A stretch of 64,000 nucleotides of DNA from Thereva unica. Lineage: Eukaryota > Arthropoda > Insecta > Diptera > Therevidae. Below the pieces are notes generated by a model that saw nothing but the letters and a program-made list of their open reading frames with translations, was not told the origin of the DNA and made no database searches. Each line of letters begins with the position of its first letter. The first letter of the stretch is position 1. Made by a program: the position numbers and the translations under genes. The stretch is taken from the NCBI GenBank assembly GCA_949987705.1, contig OX465282.1, positions 81,518,070 through 81,582,069 of the forward strand, given 5' to 3'. This document shows, piece after piece, positions 9,411 to 18,765 of the stretch.

Positions 9411-11376
9411 GCCCAGTCAAAATAGACGAAAAACGCCATAATTGGAAGATGATTCGGAAGTTGCTGAAAATTGGAACAGCCCTTAAAAACATTATTATAC
9501 ATAAGCTGTAGAGACTGCCACGCGACTGCAAACTTTTTTATTCAAGGTCAAAGGGTCAAAATATCAGTTTTTTGCAAATATATGCTAAACCGTACGTCTT
9601 ATCAGAAAATTTACAACGTTTGTAGATTAGGCAATTATCTACAAAAAAATATATTATACATTTTCTCGTAGGAATTGCCATTTCTGAGATATTGTCGTTT
9701 TAATAAGTTAAAATAGTCATATTCTATTCCCGACTTGTAAAGGTCATCAGAAATTTAATAAATCCTTTGTTGGAGTACGCGGCTAATATTTTCAGGGGTG
9801 ATTCCTGGATGTCTTTGGAGAAAAAAATTGTTCTACAGAGGGCGGCTATCTCCACTATCCACTAAGATACAGGGAGATTCGGGAAAAAATGTTGTTTTTT
9901 TTTTTATTTACTGAAATTTGAATAACTCCTAAAGTAATTATCATAAAGTAGCCTAATTAGGCTCATCTTTTAGGTAAATGTGTATTCTTTTATTTGGTAT
10001 AAAGCACAGCAACCTGAGTGACTCCGTTCAAAAAATATGTAGGCTCAAACCAATGCTACTATGCCGCAGTTGAAAGACGAGTAACTTTTTAATTGTTCAC
10101 GATAAAACTACTACTACTACTACTACCTACAAAACTACCCAAAATAAACACTAAAGGCGCGTTTCCAATACAGCGTGGAGCTTCACGTTATTTGCTATCT
10201 CTACGTTTCACATGACAGCATCGTATTTTTTTTTTCTCTTTCAAAATTTCACATTGCCGCTGGACGCTAGCGCAAAAGTTGGTTCTAGTTCTACTCTCGC
10301 GTTGGCAACTGCGAAAGCTTTCGAAATTTTAGCTGCACCTATTTGACACGAGATGGGGCAAAGCCGTAATGTACTTGTGGAGTGAAGAAATTAAAAAAAA
10401 AACTAATTTTAACTGATATTATTCAATTCTGTGTCTCATAATTCAGTAAAAAAATGAAATTTTTTATAAGTTGCTATTTTTTCAGCTATAATTTATAATC
10501 GAAACCTGTATTTTCGAAAAAGCTGTATTGTGCATTTTCAAATTATTGTTGAACTGTCAAACTTCTTTTTGGAAAGTATCGAGACAAAAATGAACCATGA
10601 CTTTGTACAGCAGTGGGAAATACATTCATTTTATTGAGCTCTTGCACGGCGATTAATTAAAGTGTTGGAATCACCGAATTGTTCCCTATTCTTAAAAATG
10701 TCTCTGATCCATTAACTTTGGGTCTTTTTCATTTTCTTCCTCGAGAGGTACAATCGTGCTCATCATATTCAAATAGTGAGCTACCCTTCTAAACAACAAC
10801 TGGAATTTCTCTCTCGATTATTGTAACAATTAGAAAAAAGTTAACGAATTTCGTAAAACCTAAATATGTATGTAAATGAAAAGTCCAGTATATAAAGTAC
10901 ACAAGCACATGAATTTGACAGTTAAAAATTATTTGGAAGATATTGTAATTTCGAAAAAGCTGACTTGTTCGAAGCAACTTGAAGCTGCTATATGAAACAG
11001 GGGTATGCTGACGTTGCGCTGAAAGCTGTATTGGAAACGCGCCTTTATTGTGTATGGAAATATTGTAGGTAATAGTTTGGTGCATCAGAAAAGCAAAAAA
11101 AAATGTACTGTTAGTAACGAATTTTCTGAGAAAAACGAAGAAATCTGCAGGTCTAGATGCAAAGCATTGGTTTGAGCCTATATTTTTTGAACGGAGTCAC
11201 TGAAATGACAAAAACAAAACTGATATTTTGACCCTTTGACCTTGAATAAAAAAGTTTTCAGTCGTCCAATCGCGTGGCAGTCTCTACAGCTTATGTATAA
11301 TAATGTTTTTAAGGGCTGCTCCAATTTTCAGCAACTTCCGAATTATCTTCCAGTCAAACCTCTAATTTGACTGGAC
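9411..11376. mobile_element. Non-autonomous DNA element with long TIRs, TA-flanked (Tc1/mariner-like)
   Basis: Terminal inverted repeats begin GCCCAGTCAAAATAGAC at 9411 and, on the other strand, GTCCAGTCAAATTAGAG at 11376; TA flanks both ends. About 150 bp of each arm pair with each other (9430-9580 against 11200-11360). A further inner block (10010-10060 against 11155-11205) pairs after an extra ~430 bp present only in the left arm. The element has no transposase ORF. A TA dinucleotide target suggests mobilisation by a Tc1/mariner-type enzyme. A second TIR element sits inside at 10154-11045. A related fragment is at 1-235. Confidence 0.75.
10154..11045. mobile_element. 892 bp TIR element nested in the element at 9411-11376
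   Basis: The left end starts AAGGCGCGTTTCCAATACAG at 10154. The reverse complement of the right end (11045) is identical over the first 21 bases. TA flanks both sides. No transposase is visible; the ORF on the minus strand at 10789-11085 spans the right end and is not recognisable. The superfamily is uncertain: TA target suggests Tc1/mariner. Confidence 0.75.
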
Positions 11377-11721
11377 TATTAAGGCCGTGATACAATGGTG
11401 GCTTCGGCTCCGAAATCGACGTTGAAGCGCTGAAGTGCTGAATTATAGAGTCGAAGCCGAGTGGAAGCCAAGTATGACACAATTCGTCTTCGTCTTGCAA
11501 ATCACAGAAAATTTGTGTAGTAAATTTGTTACCTACATTCTTTGTGAAATTATAATGGAAGAGGGGAGTAGCAACATACGTTTATTTAAAAAAAAAAAAA
11601 AAGATTCGATTCTGGTCAAGAGAAATATTTCTGCAAAGGAAGGAACGTGGGTTCTATGAAACTACCTATCAAATAATATCTTGTGATCATGAACTGTTTT
11701 TGAAAACTTTTAAAATGAGTG
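11377..11721. other. Spacer, no recognised gene
   Basis: This contains a short GC-richer stretch with repeated 'gaagc' words (11398-11480) and a poly-A run at 11588-11602. I see no protein similarity or TIRs. Confidence 0.5.
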
Positions 11722-11724
11722 TTA

Positions 11725-12173
11725 GGCTGGCTCCACACCGAAACAAGCAAAACACAGAAAAGTGTTTTTTTCTGCTCTGTGATATAAAATATGTGTAATA
11801 AATGTGAGAGAGCCCACACTCCAGCAAGCAGAGAAAAAGCTAACAAAGAGAAGCAAAGAAATTTTGCTTCGTGAACTAGATACGCAGGAAGTATACGGTG
11901 TTACCCACACCAAATGCAAGCAAAAATGATGTGCTTTGCTTTGTGTTTACGAAGATAACCGTATGTACTTCATTGCATATATTTTAAATGGAGAAGCCCA
12001 CACCAGAGAAAGAAAACAAATTCTCTTTGCAATCACAAAAAACTGTGCTTCGTGATGTTAGTCGGGTCCTTGCTTTGCCACTCTTTTTCTTTCTCCAGTG
12101 TGGGTTGATAGCGAGCAGAGATGTTTGATTGCTAAAGCAAAAGCTCTTTGCTTGCTTCGGTGTGGAGCCAGCC
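11725..12173. mobile_element. 449 bp MITE with TTA target duplication (PIF/Harbinger-type)
   Basis: TIRs read GGCTGGCTCCACACCGAA at 11725 and at 12173 on the opposite strand, with one mismatch in the next six bases. TTA flanks both sides (11722-11724 and 12174-12176), the target preferred by PIF/Harbinger transposases. The inside contains several degenerate copies of the terminal words ('cccacac', 'gcaagca', 'agcaaag') at about 11810, 11900 and 11995. No ORF is recognised. Confidence 0.8.
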
Positions 12174-12336
12174 TTAGTTGCTTCGATAACTTGCTGGCGC
12201 TGATGCAATATGGACACCAATCGAAACGAAATGCAGATTGGCACTTACGTTAATGTAAGGCTATTGGTACATATAATTATTAAATATTGAAAACTAGTTG
12301 GCATGTGGGTTTGACCCCTTCGGTCCACACGATTAA

Positions 12337-13573
12337 CTTCCCAGTATGAAGATGGAATAACTGACTTCTTACAAAATAGTTATACGTTTAGCACTGGTGG
12401 AAAATTGGCTAGTATCAGAACTGATGACAAAGCAATCCCGAGAGAAGCTAGTTCAAATAACTATAATAGTGGTAAATCCACAAAATTTTTCTAGAGAATT
12501 TGTTTTTCCTGAACGTTAGCAAACAAAAATTTCCTCCGTATTTCGTTCGCTGCACTAAAACGGGTGTTCAAATTCGTATTGAGCGTGCTGAAGCGCCGTT
12601 GACAAACTGAGAAGCGAAATTTGGAAATTCCAAAGCTTTCCGGAGATATCAGCAAAACTGTAACTGTTAAGTACTTGTCAGACTTGACCAAAAAGAACAA
12701 ATTTGGCGGTAACTACCGGAAATCCCGGGATGAACCGCAATTTCCCGAAACTGTATCACGCGTAGAAAACTATTCCCCGTCAAAAGTGTTAATCCAAGGT
12801 TGAAAAAATCGCGCTGTTTGTAAAGGGTAACGAAATTTTTGCATGATTTTGAAAGGTTGTAGGATTTTGACAAGTGATGTTTTGTATCGCTGTCCAGAAC
12901 CCAAAAAAGATCACTTCGTTTAGAACGGGTCTCATTCCATCGAGTTTATTAGATATTAGCAAAACTTGTCAATTTAAGGTCTTTCTGACAATTAGCCGAA
13001 GTTTTTCTATTTAAACAAAAAAGGCCCGACCGAATGTTATGAAATTTTTTTGTGAGCATTTCTTCGTTAATATTCTTTTTTCGGCACCTCAATGAAGTCG
13101 ATATAGTTTTTAGTTCGCGCGGTATCGTGCAGGTACAAAAATCACTTATGTCATTTAAACCAAAAACCGCTCGATCGAATATTATAAAAATCTTTTCAGA
13201 TTTTATTGTCGCTAATACGCTTCGAACGGCATCTCAAGTAAGTCAATATCTGTCGTGGTTCGGGCGATATCGTGCAGGCACAAAAATCACTTACACCGCT
13301 TAAACAAAAAAACGGCTCGACCGAATTTTATGAAAAGATCATATTTCGGTTAATACGCTTCGAACAACACCTCAACGAAGCCGATATCTTTTTTGGTTCG
13401 CGCGATATCGTGCAGGAAAAAATGACCACATCCGTACGCACACACACACTCACACACATACTTCCTCCCAATTTTTTTCTTAAAATGCTCCTGGGACCTT
13501 GAAAGATGAAAATACGTCGAAAATTTCGATTTCGATTTTCGGACCGATTACAATAATTTCCTATACTGGGAAG
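12337..13573. mobile_element. TTAA-flanked element with short TIRs (piggyBac-like, non-autonomous)
   Basis: The ends are CTTCCCAGTATGAAG at 12337 and, in reverse complement, CTTCCCAGTATAGG at 13573. TTAA flanks both (12333-12336 and 13574-13577). A TTAA target with short TIRs is the piggyBac hallmark. No transposase is visible. A 3-copy tandem array occupies its right half. The 5' CTTCCC terminus is less usual for piggyBac, so the superfamily rests mostly on TTAA. Confidence 0.7.
13010..13440. repeat. Three tandem ~145 bp units inside the TTAA element
   Basis: Units start near 13010, 13155 and 13299. Each runs from a 'ttaaacaaaaa' phrase through 'cgacCGAAT...TATGAAA' and 'cacctcaacgaagtcgatat' to 'cgatatcgtgcagg'. 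The copies differ at many positions, so the array is old. A CA-rich microsatellite (13438-13461) follows. Confidence 0.8.
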
Positions 13574-13839
13574 TTAACAAGCTCTAAAATTTAGGATGGG
13601 AGTATCTACAGTGGCAAGGATAAGTGGATCTGGATCTACAGTGTGTGTTATGGACAACTTATTTGAAGCCCCTAGCAAAGGAGGGTGTTTTTATTTATTT
13701 TGATGCGAGGGTTTTTTTGTTGTCGTGATTTATTCGATTATTTCACTACAATATGTTAATGCACATATAAGAGGAGGGATAAGGTCAGTTACTTCAGGAG
13801 GATTGTGATGCTAGAAGGGATGTAACTTTCTTTTTAAAG

Positions 13840-14560
13840 GATAATTTATTTATGGTGAGAAACAGGCACTGTGTGTTTTAAAGATTATACAACATCTGTT
13901 AACGGGTTCATTCCTTGCATATTCAGTCCGATGCGAATATTCCTTAAGCATTTTTGTATGCCTGTTGCATCGAGCTTCGTCATTAAATCTGATTCTGTCT
14001 GAGAAAAACTGTACCTTGATTTGATCATTTAAGACGTCCAGAGTTAAGCATGAAATTAGCAATTTCCTCCTATCTGCTAGCTTCATGAGATCTAGCACCT
14101 TTAATCTTTCCATATATGTAAATAGGTAGATTTGGAAAATCACGCGGATCATGTAAACTACTCAGAGCAAAGAGAAGAAATTTCTTCCTAGAAGAAAAAA
14201 TTCTTCCTTTCAGCCTAGACGTTTGTTGGCTATAGCAGTAATTTTATCATAGTGTAATTTATTTCTCTGATTACGAAGAGCTCCAACGTTCTTATCTAGC
14301 CATGGTTCCGATAATTTATCCGATTTTTTGATTCTGGGCATATATTTGTCAATGATGCTGAAGATAGTAGTGTAGAAACATGATACATAAGCTATAGTGG
14401 GAATGATATTTGTTTTTGTATTGTTGTTCACATGGTTATTATTAAAGGTTGCTGTGGTGGTTTTTGTGTTACTGTGAGGATGATTATTTCTAGAGGATGT
14501 TGTACGTTTAGTTAGTGAGTTGTTTTTGGAGGTGTGGGAGCTTATAATAGTGTTACTATT
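13840..14560 (-). pseudogene. LINE relic (endonuclease-RT linker joined to C-terminus)
   Basis: The minus strand at 14210-14431 encodes FYTTIFSIIDKYMPRIKK and EPWLDKNVGALRNQRNKLHY, the typical linker between endonuclease and RT in Jockey/CR1-type LINEs. The segment at 13850-14152 (LADRRKLLISCLTLDVL, CNRHTKMLKEY) looks like the extreme C-terminus of such an ORF2. The whole RT lies between these two in an intact LINE and is missing here. It is unrelated to LINE family A at the visible level. Confidence 0.6.
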
Positions 14561-14876
14561 AATCTAGTTTTAACTACCTTAAATTTATTACTTAGGCTAT
14601 CATTCCAGCGGCGGAGGGTTACAGTTTTCCATTTGAAAACATCCGAAGCAGAGTTGAGAAATTACCATTAATATTTAGTGGCCATTGTTATTTTGAAACT
14701 TCGCAAGTTGTCCTTTTTGTTTCTTTGCGAAACAAGTTCACAGCCAAGGAGCTTAATAGAGAACTCGGCCTGGAACATTTTGTTAACCCATGATGAATTT
14801 GCTTGGATCGGTGCTCCGTTGAGGAGGGCAAGCTAATCTCTGATTGGGAGGTACCATGGTGTTGAGTGTTGGTGTT
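14561..14876. other. Spacer, no recognised gene
   Basis: I see no ORF, TIR or known repeat. It separates the LINE relic from the unidentified ORF at 14877. Confidence 0.45.
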
Positions 14877-15720
14877 TTATTTACCTACAATATTCCGTCT
14901 CGATTTTTTATGTTGTTGTTTCGGCTCATTTTTCGACTTCTTTATATTCACGATGTTTTTCGCGCTTAACTTTTTCACCCTGCTATTCCATTCATTCAAT
15001 GACCACGTTGTACCAAATTTACTAATGTTTTGTTTGGGAAGGTACAGAGGTGGTAAATAATGAGATGGCTTCGATGAAACCGATAAGGTTTGTGTGTGAA
15101 GATTGGGTGCACCAAGGGCGAAATTATCCGTAAAGCTGCAGTCGGTGGTAATTGTGGTAGTATCCTTGGGTAGTTGATCTCGTACCAGTTCATCCGAGAG
15201 TGGAATTGCTTCCCTATCCCAAATAGGATTTGCGATGCACCTATTATGAGTCGATATTTTAATTTCCACAACCAGGGATTTTAAACTATCTAACACAGAT
15301 TGGGGGTATTCAGATGCTGCCATAAGTGTGCTGAGCAAAACCGGTTTTATTCAACCCCTCGGAACACACACTGGGCGTAATTGTGTTTAGAACATTTGAA
15401 AGCTTTACAGGAACGTTTAAATGTATTGTAAATAAAATTCACTTGTCAGACAAAAACAGAGCTAAAGAAAACAAGAGATAGAAGTAACATTTTATATGTG
15501 TGTAAGTTTTCACGCGTTTGCTTTTGCGTGAAAAATGTTTCGTTAAGTTCTTCCGCTCCCTTCCCTCTTTCATCTATAAAACCGGTTTTACTTGCCATGA
15601 ATGTGCAAAGTCTGAATACCCCCATTCGACATAATTAAATTGCTTTCTTAAGTGGTCATTAAGCTGTAACACTTTATCATCGAATTGTTGTGGACCAAAT
15701 ATTCGCTAAACTCTCCCAAA
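14877..15720 (-). pseudogene. Unidentified ORF, split by a MITE
   Basis: From 15301 down to 14877 the minus strand is open for about 141 codons (SVLDSLKSLVVEIK at the upstream end, a Ser/Thr-rich middle, and a very basic tail ending NIVGK). Upstream of the MITE at 15302-15623 the same frame continues in 15624-15700 (QFDDKVLQLNDHLRKQFNYVE), a heptad-like hydrophobic pattern suggesting a coiled coil. The arrangement of coiled coil plus basic tail would fit a LINE ORF1 or a chromatin-binding protein, but I recognise no family. Its upstream limit merges with the repeat at 15686-15912. Confidence 0.4.
15302..15623. mobile_element. 322 bp MITE with GGGGGTATTCAGA termini
   Basis: TIRs read GGGGGTATTCAGA at both ends. 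A second inverted pair AAAACCGGTTTTA lies about 22-25 bp inside (15340 and 15580). ATT flanks both sides (15299-15301 and 15624-15626). The reading frame of the surrounding ORF is collinear across the insertion when one ATT is discounted, supporting the boundaries. The superfamily is not clear from a 3 bp ATT duplication. Confidence 0.75.
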
Positions 15721-15912
15721 AATTGGCCCTTTTGCCTAAACAATAAAATCACGTTGCTCAAACATTTTCAAGGTCCAACAGAAAGTCCGAGTTTAATTAA
15801 TTAAACGTACAAAACTTAAATTAAATTCTAAAACTCATATTGCACCGGTTTATTACAACCATGCATATTTTCCCTGCACGGGAAGGACGAATCGGTGCCG
15901 GTATTATGAGTC
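15686..15912 (-). repeat. ~227 bp repeat also present at 51266-51492 and 61663-61889 (+)
   Basis: Nearly identical sequence (in inverted orientation) occurs in both copies of the large tandem duplication. It starts at 'gactcat' next to Gypsy-2 integrase coding sequence and ends at 'cacaaca'. It includes a 'gcagggaaaat' and an AT-palindromic 'taattaattaa' segment. It is not the Gypsy-2 LTR seen at 30381-30862. What element it belongs to is unknown. Confidence 0.7.
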
Positions 15913-16292
15913 ATTTCCTCTTTCCAGATGGGGGCCAGTTTGCCTTTGCGGTTTTCACTCTTTATTAGGACTCGATCACCTACGTGGAAGGTATGTGGCC
16001 TTATTCTTTGGTCGTACGCTAATTTAGATTTTTGTTTACTGGCTAATAGGTTCTGCCGGGCTATGGAGTAGGTGTGTTGTAACTTGCATTTTAGTAAATA
16101 GTAGTAGCTTTCGTGATTATACACTGGATCTGGATCCCTTTTTAGGTTGGAAGGGACGTCGGGAGAAAATCCGTATAGGCAGTCCATGGGCGTAAGTTTC
16201 GTGCCATCATGGACGCTGGTGTTGTAAACAAACGCCGCTGTGCGTAAGTACTGATCCCATGATTTGGGATTTTGGTCCGTAATACTACGCAA
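15828..16292 (-). pseudogene. Gypsy-2 integrase C-terminal part
   Basis: The frame contains WDQYLRTAAFVYNTSVHDG and LTPMDCLYGFSPDVPS, the helix region after the integrase catalytic Glu, then the HVGDRVLIKSENRKGKLAPIW motif (GPY/F-type module). The last ~20 residues derive from the unrelated repeat at 15686-15912, where the GPY motif should be. Upstream, at 16300-16565, further integrase core sequence is recognisable in shifting frames (LTKLIDCYALPNAEADTVA, then a stop), so the domain is interrupted by at least one frameshift and one nonsense codon. Confidence 0.75.
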
Positions 16293-16567
16293 ATATTCTA
16301 CGAGCGGTCGATGGGATCTCTCCAGGGCTCCGTTCGACTGAGGATGGTAAGCCGAGGTTTGTAACTTCTTAATTCTAAGTAGTTTACATAGCCCTTTGAA
16401 TAGGTCGCTGAGAAAATTAGTGCCTTGTCACTATGTGTTTCGGTATACCGTAGCGTGTGATTATCTGATCGAAGACGATTCGGGCTACGGTATCGGCCTC
16501 TGCGTTCGGCAGGGCGTAGCAGTCGATTAGCTTCGTCAGGTTATCCTGGATTGTTAAGATATACAAA

Positions 16568-17596
16568 TTACGTAGTATACGTAGTTTCCAAAGGCCCTAC
16601 AATATCCAGGTAAACCTTGTCAAACGGTCTCTCGGCTATGTCAGTGATCACCATCGGCATCTTAATGAGTGGTGTCGCCTTCATTGTCTGACACTTTTTG
16701 CATTTCTTAATATACCTTCGAATGTCCGCTAGCATGCTTCGCCACCAGTATTTCTTCCGGATCCTTCCGTGCGTTTTAATAACGCCTTGATGACCGCCAA
16801 AGGGGGAGTCATGATAGTCTTTTAGGATCGCTGAAATCTCCTCAGGGTTAGTTATAACCTTTATCCTGCGCTTAGAGGCAGGTTCCGTTTCCTGGTTTTC
16901 CGATGGTGGCCTTTCAGCTTGGTTCGGCTTGGGCTGTGGCGGGGCTAATTGTGGCGTGGCGCTGACTGGTGGTTGCGGGCTGACATCACTTGTGTCGCCC
17001 TGTGTCTCAACAGAGTAGTTTATATCGGGCTCTTCGGTTGCCCCTTTAAAATCTGTGAGTGATGGAGTTCCGAGTTTTTTCGATTGGCTCCGTGTGACAG
17101 CGTTGCATTTCATGTGATCGCTTAAGTGACTTTGGGTTGGGTTGTCCATGGGTGCATGAACGACAGCTTCTACCATTAAAGTATGATTGTTTTTGTTGTC
17201 ATCTTCCTGTGGGATGCGGCTGAGGGCATCGGCGTTGGTATTATATTTACCAGGCTTATACTCGATTTTATAATCGAACTCCGAAAGCTTATGGTGAAAG
17301 CATACGAGGCGAGTAGTAGGATCTTTCACATTGAAGACTCCTTTTAGTGGTTTGTGGTCTGTGTAGACTGTAAATTTGCGTCCTTGCAGGTAACACCTGA
17401 AATTTTTTACTGCCCATACAATAGCCAGTAGTTCCTTTTCTATGGTTGAGTAATTTCGTTCGGCGTTGTTTAAGGTCCGGCTGGCGTAAGCTATGGGTTG
17501 GTCTTTTCCTACCTCGCCTTGTGAGAGGATAACCCCTATAGCTTCACCGCTGGCATCCGTTGTGAGGTTAAATGGTTTTACAAAATCTGGGTACAC
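16568..17596 (-). pseudogene. Gypsy-2 RNase H and integrase zinc domain
   Basis: This 342-codon open stretch holds RNase H at about residues 1-125 (FNLTTDASGEAIGVIL, YASRTLNNAERNYST, KELLAIVWAV, FTVYTDHKPL). A low-complexity, Pro/Gln-rich spacer follows at about 145-235. The integrase H2C2 finger is at about 260-310 (YHDSPFGGHQGVIKTHGRI and CKKCQTMKA), and the start of the core (PFDKVYLDIVGPLE with the first catalytic Asp) closes it. The following reading frame breaks at 16568. The spacer between RNase H and integrase is longer than in most Gypsy elements. Confidence 0.8.
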
Positions 17597-17599
17597 CAG

Positions 17600-18029
17600 C
17601 TAGGGGGGTGCGACTAATGAGGCCTTTATACTTTCAAACGCTCCCTGGCATGAGTCAGTCCAGGAAAATGTTGCTCCCTTTTTAAGAAGATTGGTTATGG
17701 GGCGCACCGTTTTCGAAAAACCCGGTATAAACTTCCGGTAATAATTTGCCAGCCCTAGGATTGTACTTGCCGTACCGTGCGGGGCCTGGGGAATTCTTGA
17801 CACATGTCGTTTTCCTTGGATCTGGAAGGGCCCCTTTTTCGGAGCAAATGTGCCCTAAGTATACGACCTCCTTTCTTAAGAATTGACATTTTTCGACCTG
17901 TAATTTGAGGTTGTGCTCGCGCAATTTGTCAAACACTTTTCTTAGCTTCTGATTATGATCTACGAGGTTCTTGCCATAGATGACTATGTCTTCCAAATAC
18001 ACAAAGCATTCGAGCCCCTGTAGGCCCGT
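17600..18029 (-). pseudogene. Gypsy-2 RT palm and thumb (YLED active site)
   Basis: Two frames encode [43 protein letters not shown] and then [20 protein letters not shown]. These are the RT active-site strand, primer grip and thumb. The catalytic YxDD box reads YLED: the first Asp of the pair is Glu (codon GAA). A frameshift lies near 17800. The hAT element begins immediately upstream of the motif LQGLECF. Confidence 0.8.
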
Positions 18030-18360
18030 CAGTGGCGTAGCGTGGGGGGTGCCGAGGGGGCGTAGATGTTCGGGGCGGCGGCCAAACTGGGTCGAGCTAG
18101 AGATGCTGCTGGTAAGATCAGGCCCTAACCATTGCCACATCCAGCACGATGTCCTGGCTGATGGTGTCTATAGGCCAAACCTAAAAGGGAAGGGAAGTGA
18201 AGTCATGTGAAGTTAGGTACAATTCCATATAAATGTATGAGAGCAAGGACGGCGCTTTCATAAGTGAAAATGGTGCACTTGCACCGGGCGCAATTTCAGA
18301 AATTAAGATTTAAAAAAAAATGAAAAAGTGATCCAATTGTCATATATTACACGAAATGCA

Positions 18361-18500
18361 CCTTCTGTGCGTTTTACCATTGCCTTCTGCAAGGTGTGGC
18401 CAATGCAATTTCATTTAGTTCGCCTGATTTTGTCGTCTTTCCTTTCTTGGCTGGCACGGTGCCATAGGTCATGATTTGTAATTCAAATAAGTCGTACTAT
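18361..18500 (-). repeat. Diverged RTE-like LINE 3' fragment inside the hAT element
   Basis: This aligns with 27840-27945 of the RTE-like LINE end: both contain 'gcaaggtgtggccaa', 'cgcctgatttkgtcgtc' and 'cctttcttggc' in the same order. It is more diverged than that copy and has no clear tail. Confidence 0.6.
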
Positions 18501-18528
18501 TATAGATCACTACTTCGGCGAGAAACAC

Positions 18529-18765
18529 CTAGATCGCCTCTGTTCTGAAGTTTTTGAAAGCGGCTTCTATGTCCAGTAAGGCTGTTAAGTGGACTGCTTT
18601 GTTATGCAAGACTATACCGTTGAAACCAATATATGCAGTGCAGTGACCATCTATTATCCTTCGAAATATAAAGGATTGGAGAACGACTTCGTTATGGAGA
18701 TTCCAGTTTGTAGCATTATTAGTGCTGGAAATAGTTAAGGAAGTGCAGCTTACAATGAAAACCAT
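18529..18765 (-). pseudogene. LINE reverse transcriptase scrap inside the hAT element
   Basis: The only recognisable piece is ALLDIEAAFKNFRTEAI, resembling the 'LDIEGAFD' RT motif of R1/Jockey/I-type LINEs, preceded by VLHNKAVHLT. Everything else in this stretch is unfamiliar. It is a low-confidence call based on one motif. Confidence 0.4.

Noticed and set aside
13437..13462. CA-rich run that could look like a regulatory repeat
   Set aside because: A short simple-sequence microsatellite at the end of a tandem array; nothing ties it to regulation.
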